53,453 bases of DNA from Candidatus Bipolaricaulota bacterium (GCA_030550495.1 JAUQPG010000005.1:14520-67972), one strand, 5' to 3'; numbered from the stretch's first letter, positions 10,964 to 21,175 are shown. Notes: a model not told the origin generated them from the sequence alone. Translations and numbers: made by a program.

Positions 10964-11277
10964 TGCAGAAGATTCGCAAGGGTGACATGGTGAGGGTGAT
11001 CGCGGGCAACGACCGCGGCAAGGAGGGCGAGGTCTTGCAGGTCCTCCCCAAAGAGCGTAGAATCATTGTGAAGGGTGTGCGCATGATCACGCGCCACCTC
11101 CGGCCCTCAGCGAAGCATCGAGAGGGCGGGATCGTGCAGCAAGAGGGCCCGATCGATCTCAGCAATGTCTTATTGATCTGCCCAGAATGTGATCGCCCAA
11201 CTCGTGTTGGGTTCGTCATCACAGAAACTGGGGAGAAACTCCGTCAGTGCAAGCAGTGTAAGAAGACCTTCGATTAG
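10963..11277 (+). CDS. rplX: 50S ribosomal protein L24
   Basis: IRKGDMVRVIAGNDRGKEGEVLQV (KOW) plus C-terminal CPEC...CKQC. Confidence 0.95.
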   Translation: MQKIRKGDMVRVIAGNDRGKEGEVLQVLPKERRIIVKGVRMITRHLRPSAKHREGGIVQQEGPIDLSNVLLICPECDRPTRVGFVITETGEKLRQCKQCKKTFD

Positions 11278-11292
11278 TATGGTGACTGGAGT

Positions 11293-11829
11293 ATGATGTT
11301 ATACGAACGCTATCGCACGGAGATCGTGCCTCACCTAATGAAGGAACTGAATTATAAGAATATTATGCAAGTGCCCAAGATCGAGAAGATCGTGATTAAC
11401 ATGGGTATCAAAGAAGCCAAGGATGACCCTAAGAAGCTTGAGGGGTGTGTGCGTGATCTGATGATGATCACGGGGCAGCGTCCTGTCGTCACCCGGGCGA
11501 AGAAGAGCATCTCCGACTTTGGGATCACCAAGGGCGACCCAGTGGGGTGTATGGTGACGTTGCGGGGGAAGCGAGCCTATGCGTTCTTTGAGAAGCTCGT
11601 GAGAGTTGTGCTCCCGGCGATCCGTGATTTCCGCGGGGTGAGCGCGGACTCGTTCGACGGGCGCGGGAATTTCTCACTTGGCCTGAGCGATCAACTGGTC
11701 TTCCCCGAGATCAAGTACGATCAGATCGCCAAGGTCCAGGGTATGGATATCTGTATCGTGACGACAGCGAAGACCGACCGAGAAGGATACTATCTCCTGA
11801 AAGCCTTAGGAATGCCCTTTAGAGATTAG
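11293..11829 (+). CDS. rplE: 50S ribosomal protein L5
   Basis: [23 protein letters not shown]; 178 aa. Confidence 0.96.
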   Translation: MMLYERYRTEIVPHLMKELNYKNIMQVPKIEKIVINMGIKEAKDDPKKLEGCVRDLMMITGQRPVVTRAKKSISDFGITKGDPVGCMVTLRGKRAYAFFEKLVRVVLPAIRDFRGVSADSFDGRGNFSLGLSDQLVFPEIKYDQIAKVQGMDICIVTTAKTDREGYYLLKALGMPFRD

Positions 11830-11844
11830 TAAGGAGGCTATTAC

Positions 11845-12030
11845 ATGGGAAAGACTGCGTGGATAGCGAAGGTAGCGCGACCCCCGAAGTTCTCGGCGCG
11901 CTTGGTGCGGCGCTGCAGCATCTGTGGGCGTCGTCGCGGGTTTATTCGGGATTTTGGGCTCTGTCGCTTGTGTTTCCGCGCCAAGGCGCATCGGGGCGAG
12001 CTGCCCGGAGTCCGCAAGGCTACATGGTGA
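11845..12030 (+). CDS. rpsN: 30S ribosomal protein S14, zinc-binding type
   Basis: 61 aa; [22 protein letters not shown]. Confidence 0.95.
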   Translation: MGKTAWIAKVARPPKFSARLVRRCSICGRRRGFIRDFGLCRLCFRAKAHRGELPGVRKATW

Positions 12031-12039
12031 GGGGATCCT

Positions 12040-12432
12040 ATGGATACGATTGCTGATATGCTGACAGCTATTCGGAACGCGAATGCACGCGCGTTGCGTG
12101 AAGTGCGCGTGCCGCATTCGAATATCAAGGCGGAGATTGCCCGAATCTTAAAAGAAGAGGGATTCATCGAAGATTATCGTGTTGAGGGCGAGAAGAAGCG
12201 CGATCTAGTCATCATAATGAAATACAAAGGGAAGCGCGGCAAAGACCCTGTCATCGAGGGGCTTGAGCGGGTGTCCAAGCCGGGTCGGCGCATTTATGTA
12301 GGGGTTGATGAAATCCCCCGGGTGCGCAGCGGCTTGGGGATAGCTATCCTGAGTACCCCTCTTGGGGTCTTGACCGGCAAACAAGCGCGCCAAAAGCGCG
12401 TGGGTGGAGAACTTCTGTGCAAGGTGTGGTAG
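12040..12432 (+). CDS. rpsH: 30S ribosomal protein S8
   Basis: MDTIADMLTAIRNANARALREVRVPHS. Confidence 0.96.
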   Translation: MDTIADMLTAIRNANARALREVRVPHSNIKAEIARILKEEGFIEDYRVEGEKKRDLVIIMKYKGKRGKDPVIEGLERVSKPGRRIYVGVDEIPRVRSGLGIAILSTPLGVLTGKQARQKRVGGELLCKVW

Positions 12433-12435
12433 GCT

Positions 12436-13002
12436 ATGTCTAGAATTGGTAAGCAGCCCATTCCCGTTCCCAAAGACGTCAAGGTGACGATCGAGGCCGA
12501 TCGCGTCATTGTCGAGGGCAAGGCGGGCAAGCTCGTGCAGCGCTATGAGCCTGAGTATGTGAGCGTGCAGATGACCGATGGCACTCTTGTTGTCACGCGT
12601 AAGGGCGACGAGAAAGAATTCAAGGCGCGGCACGGCTTGTATCGGGCACTTTTTGCGAACATGGTGAAAGGGGTCCAGCAGCCCTATACGAAGGTCCTGC
12701 AGCTGGTGGGGTTGGGGTATCGTGCCAAGCTCCAAGGGAAGGAGTTAGTCTTGGAGATCGGCTTTCACGATCCAGTAATCTATAAACTCCCGGACAACGT
12801 CAAGGCTGAAGTGAAAGACCAGACTGAGATCATCCTCACTAGCCCGGATAAACAGTTAGTAGGACAAGTTGCGGCGGAGATTCGCAGCCTGCGCAAGCCC
12901 GAGCCGTACAAGGGCACGGGTATTCGCTACAAAGATGAACAAATCCGGCGCAAGGAAGGGAAGCTTGCTGGTGGCGGCGCGGGCGGGGCGAAGGCCGGGT
13001 GA
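12436..13002 (+). CDS. rplF: 50S ribosomal protein L6
   Basis: [33 protein letters not shown]. Confidence 0.96.
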   Translation: MSRIGKQPIPVPKDVKVTIEADRVIVEGKAGKLVQRYEPEYVSVQMTDGTLVVTRKGDEKEFKARHGLYRALFANMVKGVQQPYTKVLQLVGLGYRAKLQGKELVLEIGFHDPVIYKLPDNVKAEVKDQTEIILTSPDKQLVGQVAAEIRSLRKPEPYKGTGIRYKDEQIRRKEGKLAGGGAGGAKAG

Positions 13003-13370
13003 CACATTCTATGATTAGGGTAGTCAGTCGTAATGAGCGACGGCAGCGGCGGCATCAACGGATCCGTAAGAAGATCTTTGGGACGCCGCAGCGTCCGCGC
13101 TTGTGCGTCTATAAGAGCTTAAAGCATCTCTACGCTCAAGTGATCGATGATACGGTCGGGCGGACTCTAGTCGCGGCAAGCACTCTCGAGAGAGAATTAA
13201 ATCTCAAAGGCGGGACGATCAAGTCTGCCGAGGCCTTAGGGAAGATATTAGCTGAACGTGCGTTAGCAAAAGGCATCACGACTGTGGTCTTCGACCGTGC
13301 TGGCTATCCGTACCATGGGGTCATCAAAGCGTTTGCAGAAGCCAGTCGCAAAGCCGGACTGAACTTCTAA
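12999..13370 (+). CDS. rplR: 50S ribosomal protein L18
   Basis: [37 protein letters not shown]. Confidence 0.95.
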   Translation: MTHSMIRVVSRNERRQRRHQRIRKKIFGTPQRPRLCVYKSLKHLYAQVIDDTVGRTLVAASTLERELNLKGGTIKSAEALGKILAERALAKGITTVVFDRAGYPYHGVIKAFAEASRKAGLNF

Positions 13371-13383
13371 GGGAGGAAGAGAT

Positions 13384-13896
13384 ATGGCGCGAGCGCGTGG
13401 TGGTGAGCGTCGAGCTGAAGAGTTCGAGAACGAAGTGATCGATCTGCGACGCGTAGCCAAGGTGACCAAGGGCGGAAAGAACTTGAGCTTTCGCGCTGTG
13501 GTGGTCATCGGCGATGGGAAGGGGCAGATCGGCTTAGGCAAGGGGAACACCCGTGAGGTCCCCTCGGCGATCCAGCAAGCGATCCGCGACGCCAAGCGCA
13601 ATATCATTCAGATCCCGCTTGTGGAGGACCGCACGATCCCTCATGAGATCTGGGGAGAGTTTAAAGCGTCGCGGGTCCTGCTCAAGCCGGCCTTCCCCGG
13701 TACTGGGGTCATCGCGGGCGGGACGGTCGGGGCGATCTGTCGGCTTGCCGGTATCAAAGATATTCTGACGAAAGCTCAAGGGTCTACGAACCCGTTAACG
13801 TTGGCAAAGGCGACTCTTGACGGGCTGCGACGCCTCAAGACGCTTGAGGAAGTAGCGCGACTCCGCGATAAGAAGCCCGAGGAGGTCTTGCAATGA
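13384..13896 (+). CDS. rpsE: 30S ribosomal protein S5
   Basis: [37 protein letters not shown]. Confidence 0.97.
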   Translation: MARARGGERRAEEFENEVIDLRRVAKVTKGGKNLSFRAVVVIGDGKGQIGLGKGNTREVPSAIQQAIRDAKRNIIQIPLVEDRTIPHEIWGEFKASRVLLKPAFPGTGVIAGGTVGAICRLAGIKDILTKAQGSTNPLTLAKATLDGLRRLKTLEEVARLRDKKPEEVLQ

Positions 13897-14396
13897 AGCT
13901 CAGTGATCTGCGTCCTACACCGGGGAGCATGAAGAAGCCCAAGCGTGTCGGCCGGGGAAACGCTTCAGGTCATGGGACGTACTCGACTCGTGGGGGCAAG
14001 GGGCAGACGGCTCGGTCGGGGTACCGGATGCCGCCGGCGTTCGAAGGCGGTCAAACTCCGTTGTGGAAGCGCGTGCCCAAGCGCGGGTTCAAGAATATTT
14101 TGCGAAAGAGCTACGCTTACGTGAACGTCGGCCAACTGAATGAGATCTTCCCCGATGGCGCAGAGATCACCCCGAAGGTTCTCAAAGAGCATGGGCTCAT
14201 TAAAAAATATAGAAACGGCGTGAAGATTCTCGGCGATGGCCCGCTTTCCAAGAGACTGATCGTAAAAGCTCATAAATTCAGCAAGAGCGCTAAAGAGAAG
14301 ATCACGGCTGCTGGGGGCCAGGCGATCGCTTTGCTCCCCCAGGAGCAGTCCGAAGAAGCTCCCACAGAGACCCCAAAGAAGGCGTCAGGGAAGTGA
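13893..14396 (+). CDS. rplO: 50S ribosomal protein L15
   Basis: [38 protein letters not shown]; directly follows rpsE. Confidence 0.96.
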   Translation: MKLSDLRPTPGSMKKPKRVGRGNASGHGTYSTRGGKGQTARSGYRMPPAFEGGQTPLWKRVPKRGFKNILRKSYAYVNVGQLNEIFPDGAEITPKVLKEHGLIKKYRNGVKILGDGPLSKRLIVKAHKFSKSAKEKITAAGGQAIALLPQEQSEEAPTETPKKASGK

Positions 14397-14406
14397 CCAG
14401 TAAGCT

Positions 14407-16086
14407 ATGACTGAAGGGTTATTTGAGGCATTTCGGATCCCAGAAGTCCGGAAGCGCATTCTCTTTACGCTTGGGGTCATTATAGTCTTTCGGTTGGGGG
14501 CATGGATCCCCGTGCCCGGCGTCGATCCCAATCAGATCAAGCTCTTCATTCAGCAGTTAGGGCAGCTAGGGCAGTTCTTGAGCGCGTTCACAGGAGGGGC
14601 GCTTGAGCGCTTCTCGATCTTCGCTTTGGGGGTTATCCCGTACATTAACGCGTCGATTATCTTAAGCTTATTAGTCGCGGTCATTCCTAAACTGAAAGAG
14701 CTCCAGGACCAAGGGGAAGAGGGGCGACGCGTTATTAACAAGATCACGCGCTACGCGACAGTAGGTCTTGCGTTCATTCAAGCCGCTGGGACGAGCTATC
14801 TCATCTATAATCAAGGGTTAGTTCAGCCCACTCAGAGCTTTGTGGGCTTCATGTTCATCGCGATCGTCACGCTCACCACAGGGACGATGTTTTTGATGTG
14901 GCTAGGGGAGCGCCTCACGGAAAACGGCATTGGCCGTGGAATCTCAATGTTGATCATGATCGGGATCTTAGCAGATTATCCGCGCTACTTTGCCACGATC
15001 TGGGGCGAAGTGACAAGCAATCCCAACCCCATGAACGCTCTCTGGTTGCCGTTGCTCCTTGCGATCTATGTCATAGTCACAGCAGTCATCGTGATGGTCC
15101 AGCTTGGGGCACGGCGCATTGATATTCAGTACGCTAAGCGCATGGTCAAAGGGCGCGTCTATGGAGGGCATAGTACTTTCTTGCCCCTCCAAGTAAATCA
15201 GGGCGGCGTCATCCCCATTATCTTCGCGGTTGCGCTGCTTGCTATCCCCCAGACGATCTTTCAGTTTCTTGATCAGAACAACGTGATTACGAATATGATG
15301 GCCGAGCGGCGCATCGTGTTGGAGATCTCCGGGGAGAGCCAACCAGGGGATCTCTTCGTCAAAGTTGACGGCCACCTCGTGCAGATCTCTCTCGCTGAAA
15401 AACAGACCAGTGAACAAGTCGCTCAGGCTATCGCTGAGGTGCTCAATCGCCGTCAAGCCGGTTCTGCTGAGACACACAGCAGCCGTGTTATTATCCCCGT
15501 TGAACCCGACAGAGCCCCTGATAACCCCAAGACGATATCGATTGGGGAGACCCCTGACAATCTCATAGCACTCAATGGAATCGGTCAGAGCGCTATGGTG
15601 CGCGGCATTACGTTTGTGCGGGCTTCGGCTCGCGATTGGATGAACGTTGTCGGCGATTTTTTGAACTGGCTCTCTACGGATCTATCGCGCGGGCACGCGC
15701 TCTATATGATCTTGAGCGCGTTGCTGATCTTCTTCTTTACGTACTTTTACAGCGCGATTGTCTTTAATCCGCGCGATCTGGCGGAGAACTTACGGAAGTG
15801 GGGCGGCTTCGTGCCTGGGATTCGTCCGGGCAAGCCCACGGCAGATTTCATTGAATCTGTGCAGAGCCGCCTGCTCTTCATTGGGGCGCTCTTCTTGATT
15901 GTCATTGCCCTGCTTCCTATGATCATAACTAATGCGAGCGGGCTCACGACGTTCTTCTTGGGAGGCACGTCGTTGCTCATCGTCGTGGGCGTCGGCGTCG
16001 ACACGATCAAGCAGATTGAGGCGCACTTGGTGGAGCGCCGCTACGAGAGCTTGATCGCCAAGGGCGGCCTGGGGCGGCGGATCTGA
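14407..16086 (+). CDS. secY: Preprotein translocase subunit SecY with ~119-aa insertion
   Basis: 559 aa; SecY motifs FVPGIRPGKPTADFIESVQSRL and FLGGTSLLIVVGVGVDTIKQIEAHL; extra segment at residues ~292-410. Confidence 0.96.
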   Translation: MTEGLFEAFRIPEVRKRILFTLGVIIVFRLGAWIPVPGVDPNQIKLFIQQLGQLGQFLSAFTGGALERFSIFALGVIPYINASIILSLLVAVIPKLKELQDQGEEGRRVINKITRYATVGLAFIQAAGTSYLIYNQGLVQPTQSFVGFMFIAIVTLTTGTMFLMWLGERLTENGIGRGISMLIMIGILADYPRYFATIWGEVTSNPNPMNALWLPLLLAIYVIVTAVIVMVQLGARRIDIQYAKRMVKGRVYGGHSTFLPLQVNQGGVIPIIFAVALLAIPQTIFQFLDQNNVITNMMAERRIVLEISGESQPGDLFVKVDGHLVQISLAEKQTSEQVAQAIAEVLNRRQAGSAETHSSRVIIPVEPDRAPDNPKTISIGETPDNLIALNGIGQSAMVRGITFVRASARDWMNVVGDFLNWLSTDLSRGHALYMILSALLIFFFTYFYSAIVFNPRDLAENLRKWGGFVPGIRPGKPTADFIESVQSRLLFIGALFLIVIALLPMIITNASGLTTFFLGGTSLLIVVGVGVDTIKQIEAHLVERRYESLIAKGGLGRRI

Positions 16087-16089
16087 GCT

Positions 16090-16719
16090 ATGACTGCACG
16101 ACGGATCGTACTTTTGGGACCCCCAGGATCAGGAAAGGGCACCCAAGCTGTGCGGCTGGCAGCGTGGTTGGGTGTCCCCCATATCTCTACGGGCGATCTG
16201 TTGCGCAACGAAGTCCAGAATCGTACAGAATTAGGGCTACAAGCGCAGAGCTTTATGGATCGTGGTGAGCTCGTTCCAGATCAGCTCGTCGCGGAGATGA
16301 TCCGCCAGCGCATCAAAGGTGCGACGGGCTTTGTACTGGACGGCTTCCCTCGAAATATCAAGCAAGCTGAGATTTTAGAGACCGTGACGACCGTCGAGCG
16401 GGCCTTGCACTTTCAGCTCAATCGGGAGGAGATCATTCGGCGGCTCAGCGCTCGCAGAGTCTGTCCGCAATGCGGGGCTGTGTATAATCTGATCTCGAGC
16501 CCGCCTCAGCACAATAGTTTGTGTGATAAGTGCAAGATAGCGTTAGTGCAGCGCTCGGATGATACTCCAGAAGTCATTCAAAGACGGATTGATGTGCAGT
16601 ATGCACGTGAGATCAGGCCGATACTCGAGTTCTACAGAAAGCGCAATGTGTTGCGGGAGATCGACGCTCAGGGCGATATAGAATCCGTCTATCGAGCAGC
16701 TCAACAAGCGTTGGAGTAA
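16090..16719 (+). CDS. adk: Adenylate kinase (zinc-lid type)
   Basis: IVLLGPPGSGKGTQAVRLA; lid CPQCGAVYN...CDKC. Confidence 0.97.
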   Translation: MTARRIVLLGPPGSGKGTQAVRLAAWLGVPHISTGDLLRNEVQNRTELGLQAQSFMDRGELVPDQLVAEMIRQRIKGATGFVLDGFPRNIKQAEILETVTTVERALHFQLNREEIIRRLSARRVCPQCGAVYNLISSPPQHNSLCDKCKIALVQRSDDTPEVIQRRIDVQYAREIRPILEFYRKRNVLREIDAQGDIESVYRAAQQALE

Positions 16720-16722
16720 TCT

Positions 16723-17532
16723 ATGGCGATGAAGCTCAAGAGCCCAGCAGAGATCGAGATCTTACGGGAGAACGCCCAGCTTTTGCAAGAGATCTTGCAG
16801 CGCTTAGTAGAAGAAGCGCGGGCGGGCGTCTCTACTCTCTCCTTGGACACTCTTGCTGGGCGCCTCATCGCTGAAGTTGGGGGTCGCCCGGCTTTTAAGG
16901 GCTATCGTGTAGGAAGATATGTTTATCCTGCAAATATTTGCACGTCGCTCAACGCCGAGGTAGTCCATGGCATCCCCCGTGCTGATCGGATCCTCCAGCC
17001 CGGAGATGTGCTCTCTATCGATATTGGCATGATCCGGCAAGGGTTTTGTGCAGACCTGGCAACAACGGTTATAATAGAAGATGCCCCGCGATCGAGTGAG
17101 GATCTCTTGGTGGTGCAGACGGCTCAGGAAGCCCTGTGGGAGGGTATCCGTGCTGCACGCCATCTTGCGCGCGTGGGTGATATCGCCTATGCTATTCAGC
17201 ACTATGTGAATAGTCGTGGGCTGTCGATTGTCACGAATTTTGTGGGCCATGGGATCGGGCGCCAGATGCATGAGGAGCCCCAAGTGCCCAATTACGGTTC
17301 TCCGGGGCAAGGGCCCTTGCTCCGCGATGGATTAGTGATTTGTATTGAGCCCATGGTCGCTAACAGCGGGAGAGATCTCATTGAAGTCGAAGTCCAAGAC
17401 GATAATTGGACAGCAGTGGCCCCAGGAGCGACTGCGGCGGCTCACTTTGAAGCGATGGTGAGGATTCGCGCGTCAGAGGAGTTGCCGGAGCTCTTAGGAT
17501 GTGGGGCCTTGGAGCGCGTGCCCTCGAGGTGA
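16723..17532 (+). CDS. map: Methionine aminopeptidase type I
   Basis: LSIDIGMIRQGFCADLATT; GHGIGRQMHEEPQVPNYG. Confidence 0.96.
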   Translation: MAMKLKSPAEIEILRENAQLLQEILQRLVEEARAGVSTLSLDTLAGRLIAEVGGRPAFKGYRVGRYVYPANICTSLNAEVVHGIPRADRILQPGDVLSIDIGMIRQGFCADLATTVIIEDAPRSSEDLLVVQTAQEALWEGIRAARHLARVGDIAYAIQHYVNSRGLSIVTNFVGHGIGRQMHEEPQVPNYGSPGQGPLLRDGLVICIEPMVANSGRDLIEVEVQDDNWTAVAPGATAAAHFEAMVRIRASEELPELLGCGALERVPSR

Positions 17533-17539
17533 TTGGCTT

Positions 17540-17755
17540 ATTGGCAAGGGAGAGTTTATCAAGCGTCGTGGTGAGGTGATTGAGGCCTACCCGGGTTCGA
17601 TGTTCCGTGTGCGATTCGAAGACGGCACGGAAGCATTCTGTCACATCTCCGGGCGGATTCGCAAGAATTATATCAAGATCCTCCCCGGAGATAAGGTGCT
17701 TGTGGAGTTTTCGCCCTATGACCTCAGCCATGGAAGGATTATCTATCGCGAGTGA
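17540..17755 (+). CDS. infA: Translation initiation factor IF-1; start proposed at ATT 17540 (alternative GTG 17501)
   Basis: [77 protein letters not shown] 7 nt before ATT. Confidence 0.9.
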   Translation: MGKGEFIKRRGEVIEAYPGSMFRVRFEDGTEAFCHISGRIRKNYIKILPGDKVLVEFSPYDLSHGRIIYRE

Positions 17756-17765
17756 AGGTGATCCT

Positions 17766-17882
17766 ATGAAAGTGCGGAGCTCTGTCAGGAAGATCTGTGA
17801 TGCGTGTAAGATTGTGCGGCGCCACGGGCGTGTGATGGTGATCTGTAAGAACCCCAAGCACAAGCAGCGGCAGGGATGCTAA
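17766..17882 (+). CDS. rpmJ: 50S ribosomal protein L36
   Basis: [38 protein letters not shown]. Confidence 0.97.
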   Translation: MKVRSSVRKICDACKIVRRHGRVMVICKNPKHKQRQGC

Positions 17883-17894
17883 AGGAGGAATTAG

Positions 17895-18263
17895 ATGGCT
17901 CGTATTGCGGGGGTCGATTTGCCAAACAATAAGCGCATCGATATTGCGCTCACGTATATTTATGGGATCGGGCGCCCCTTGGCGCAGCGTATCCTCCAAG
18001 CGACACAGGTCGATATGGGTAAGAAGGTCCGCGATCTCACAGAACAAGAGATCACGGCTCTGCGCAAGGAGATCGAGACCAAGTATCAAGTCGAAGGCGA
18101 TCTGCGCCGCAAAGTGCAGAACGATATCGCTCGCCTGAAACTCATTAAGTGTTATCGAGGGGTGCGCCATACGGTGGGGTTGCCGGTGCGTGGGCAAAAG
18201 ACGCGCAGCAACGCGCGCACGTGGAAGGGTCCGCGCCCGGCCAAGGCCGGCAAGCGCAAGTAA
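17895..18263 (+). CDS. rpsM: 30S ribosomal protein S13
   Basis: [26 protein letters not shown]. Confidence 0.97.
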   Translation: MARIAGVDLPNNKRIDIALTYIYGIGRPLAQRILQATQVDMGKKVRDLTEQEITALRKEIETKYQVEGDLRRKVQNDIARLKLIKCYRGVRHTVGLPVRGQKTRSNARTWKGPRPAKAGKRK

Positions 18264-18278
18264 GGGTGAGGTGAAACG

Positions 18279-18620
18279 ATGGCCCGCAAGGTAGATCGTG
18301 CGCGGCTCCATGTCCACTCGACTTTTAATAATACTATCTTGACCTTGACGGATTTAGATGGGAACGTCTTGGCGTGGGCCAGCCCGGGCACGCGCGGCTT
18401 CACGGGGAGCAAGAAGGGTACCCCCTACGCGGCGCAGCTGGCGTGTGAGTCGCTGCTGGTGAAGATGCGCGAACTTGGCGTGCGTTCCCTGATCGTGACT
18501 ATTAACGGCACCGGTCAGGGACGCAATTCTGTCGTCAATACGCTCAAGAGCTCTGGTATTCGCGTGGAGGACGTCAAGAATGTGACCCCAGTGTCACACA
18601 GTTCTGAACGCAAACGGTGA
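18279..18620 (+). CDS. rpsK: 30S ribosomal protein S11
   Basis: HVHSTFNNTILTLTDLDGNVLAWAS. Confidence 0.97.
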   Translation: MARKVDRARLHVHSTFNNTILTLTDLDGNVLAWASPGTRGFTGSKKGTPYAAQLACESLLVKMRELGVRSLIVTINGTGQGRNSVVNTLKSSGIRVEDVKNVTPVSHSSERKR

Positions 18621-19247
18621 ATGGCTATGGGACGCTATACAGGACCGAAGTGTCGTTTGTGTCGGCGTGAAGGGGAAAAGCTCTTTCTCAAGGGCGAGAA
18701 GTGTTACACAGAAAAATGCCCCGTAGAGCGACGGCCCTACGCGCCTGGGATGCACCAGCGCAAGTTTGGCAAGCTCAGTCAGTACGGGATTCGTTTGCGC
18801 GAAAAACAGAAAGCGAAGCGCATCTATGGGTTGCGCGAGGAGCAATTTAGAAGATACGTGGAGCGAGCCAAGCGCGTCAAGGGCGTCACCGGCGATTTCT
18901 TGCTCGAGTTGTTAGAGAGGCGCTTAGATAACGTGATCTATCGAGCGGGCTTGGCGGCTTCGCGGGATCAAGCGCGACAGTTAGTCACTCATGGGCATTT
19001 TATGGTCAACGATCGTAGTGTCAATATCCCGTCATTTCTAGTCCGTCCAGGGGACGTTATTACGCTCAAGCCCAATGCCGCGCAGAAGCCTGGGATTAAA
19101 GCTCTACTAGAGACCAAGGGGCGCGGAACTGTCCCGGCGTGGCTGGAGCGTGTGGACGGGCGTATCCACGTGCTAGATCGTCCCAAGGTCGATCAGCTGG
19201 AGCACAAGCTGCAGATGCAGCTCATTGTTGAGTTCTACTCCCGCTAA
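18621..19247 (+). CDS. rpsD: 30S ribosomal protein S4 (zinc-binding type)
   Basis: MGRYTGPKCRLCRREGEKLFLKGEKCYTEKCPVERR. Confidence 0.97.
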   Translation: MAMGRYTGPKCRLCRREGEKLFLKGEKCYTEKCPVERRPYAPGMHQRKFGKLSQYGIRLREKQKAKRIYGLREEQFRRYVERAKRVKGVTGDFLLELLERRLDNVIYRAGLAASRDQARQLVTHGHFMVNDRSVNIPSFLVRPGDVITLKPNAAQKPGIKALLETKGRGTVPAWLERVDGRIHVLDRPKVDQLEHKLQMQLIVEFYSR

Positions 19248-19265
19248 GTGTGGAGAAAGGGGACT

Positions 19266-20192
19266 ATGCGTGCAGAGCTCGTAAAGCCGAAGATTAAAGT
19301 TGAGGGCTTGACCCCATATCGGGGGGTCTTTGTGGTGGAGCCGTTGGAGCGCGGCTATGGCACAACGGTGGGGAATGCCTTGCGGCGAGTTCTGCTCTCG
19401 TCTATTCCCGGGGCGGCGGTCACGCGCGTGCGCTTTGAGGGCAAATATCACGAATACGATACGATTGAGGGCGTCAAAGAGAGCGTTCTAGAGATTATTC
19501 TCAATCTGAAAGAGATCGCGTTTCGGATCACTGACGGGGAGCCCAAGCACGTCTACGTGCAACACGAAGGTGAGGGAGTAGTCCGAGCTGGGGATTTAGA
19601 GTTGCCCCGGGGCCTGGAAGTGATGAACCCCGACCATGTGATCGCGACGGTCGCTAGCAATGGACGATTAGTTATCGACATGGAAGTGGAGCCGGGAGTG
19701 GGGTATCGTCCGGCGGAGCGCAACAAGAAAGGGGATATGCCCCTGGGGATTATCGCGGTAGATTCGGACTTTTCCCCAGTTAAGCGCGTCAATTTCAAAG
19801 TGGAGCCGACGCGCGTGGGCGAGCGTACCGACTACGATCGTCTGCTCTTAGAAGTTGAGACGAATGGGGGTGTCCGCCCCGACGAAGCGGTGCAGCAGGC
19901 TTCGCAAATTCTTATCAGTCACTTCGAGTTATTCACGTTGCCCTTGGGGGCAGCAGAGCCAGTGCCTGCTGAGCCGGATGAACTCAACAAGCGCTTAGAA
20001 GAGCTCGCGTTTGACAAGCGCGCGTGCAATCTCCTTGAGACCAAAGGGGTCATCACGCTGAAAGACTTATTACAGAAATCCAAAGAGGAGTTGCGAGATA
20101 TTCACGGGTTTGGCGAAAAGACTCTTCAGAAAGTCATTGAGCGTGTCGAAGAGCTTGGGTATCATTTGAAGGAGTCTGTGAAACGGAGTTGA
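19266..20192 (+). CDS. rpoA: DNA-directed RNA polymerase subunit alpha
   Basis: GYGTTVGNALRRVLLSSIPGAAV; C-terminal alpha-CTD. Confidence 0.97.
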   Translation: MRAELVKPKIKVEGLTPYRGVFVVEPLERGYGTTVGNALRRVLLSSIPGAAVTRVRFEGKYHEYDTIEGVKESVLEIILNLKEIAFRITDGEPKHVYVQHEGEGVVRAGDLELPRGLEVMNPDHVIATVASNGRLVIDMEVEPGVGYRPAERNKKGDMPLGIIAVDSDFSPVKRVNFKVEPTRVGERTDYDRLLLEVETNGGVRPDEAVQQASQILISHFELFTLPLGAAEPVPAEPDELNKRLEELAFDKRACNLLETKGVITLKDLLQKSKEELRDIHGFGEKTLQKVIERVEELGYHLKESVKRS

Positions 20193-20198
20193 GGTGCT

Positions 20199-20552
20199 AT
20201 GTGGCATCGGAAGAAATTTCGCAAGCTTAATCGAGCTCCTGCTCATCGGAAGGCGCTCTTAGCGAATATCGTGAAAGAACTGATTGAGCACGGCAAGGTC
20301 GACACGACCGTAGCTCGTGCCAAGGAGAGTGCGCGGTTAGCCGAACGACTCATCACGTGGGCGAAGCGCAACGATCTCCATGCGCGGCGCTTGGCCTTCT
20401 CCGTGCTGCAAGACCCTGATCTCACCGAGAAGCTCTTCACCGAAGTAGCTCCGAAATTCGCAGGGCGTGCTGGGGGCTACACCCGCGTGCTGAAGCTCCC
20501 CCCGCGCCAGGGAGACGGCGCAGACTTGGCTCGGCTGATGTGGGTCAGTTAA
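20199..20552 (+). CDS. rplQ: 50S ribosomal protein L17
   Basis: MWHRKKFRKLNRAPAHRKALLANIVKELI. Confidence 0.97.
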   Translation: MWHRKKFRKLNRAPAHRKALLANIVKELIEHGKVDTTVARAKESARLAERLITWAKRNDLHARRLAFSVLQDPDLTEKLFTEVAPKFAGRAGGYTRVLKLPPRQGDGADLARLMWVS

Positions 20553-21175
20553 AACTGAGAGCGAAGAAAGTCGTCGATGCCCTGAAGGATCGCGTGGGCC
20601 AAGCGTTTTTGATAGGGGAGCTGATTGAGTTTTCGCGCCTCTTCAGGGTTCGTGATAAATCCCAGATTGATCTGCACTGCGGGTATATTCAGGCGTCGCA
20701 GCCAAAGGTGAGCTGTCTTGGTCTTCCAACTCAGCCCTTTAGTTGTCGCTAGTATGCTATGACGGAGCGCTTCAGCGAGAGCTTGCGTAGCCTGAGAAGC
20801 CTTGGTTGGCATAAGTATGGTGATCCCGTGCATCCAGGGATCGTACGAGAAATCTAAATGGAGACTAATACAGAGCTGTGCGCCTTGAGCGTTTTGTATG
20901 CGCTCTTTGGGTGACAGATAGCGATCCTCGTGGCGCGTCAGCGTGATTTTTATATGGGGGAAGCTCACGGCTTCCAGAGCGATCAGATGTGCGATCTTGA
21001 GCACTATATCTTTTTCAAAGAGATTGTCTATGCCGATGCTGCCGGTATCGTCGCCGCCGTGTCCGGCGTCTATAGCGACTATTGTAATCGGTGTGGTCTG
21101 GCTTGTGCCCCACACCCCAAGCAGACTGAGTATCAGAAGCCCTAGACCAACCGCACGCATCGCTTGACAGATCAT
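20549..21175 (-). CDS. N-acetylmuramoyl-L-alanine amidase (Amidase_3)
   Basis: VAIDAGHGGDDTGSIG...KERIQNAQGAQLCISLHLDF. Confidence 0.88.
   Translation of the reverse strand: MICQAMRAVGLGLLILSLLGVWGTSQTTPITIVAIDAGHGGDDTGSIGIDNLFEKDIVLKIAHLIALEAVSFPHIKITLTRHEDRYLSPKERIQNAQGAQLCISLHLDFSYDPWMHGITILMPTKASQATQALAEALRHSILATTKGLSWKTKTAHLWLRRLNIPAVQINLGFITNPEEARKLNQLPYQKRLAHAILQGIDDFLRSQF

Noticed and set aside
11230-11277. Zinc-ribbon tail of L24 and other Cys-rich ribosomal proteins (S14, S4, L36, L32) as novelty
   Set aside because: Zinc-binding C+ forms are widespread in bacteria, so ordinary.
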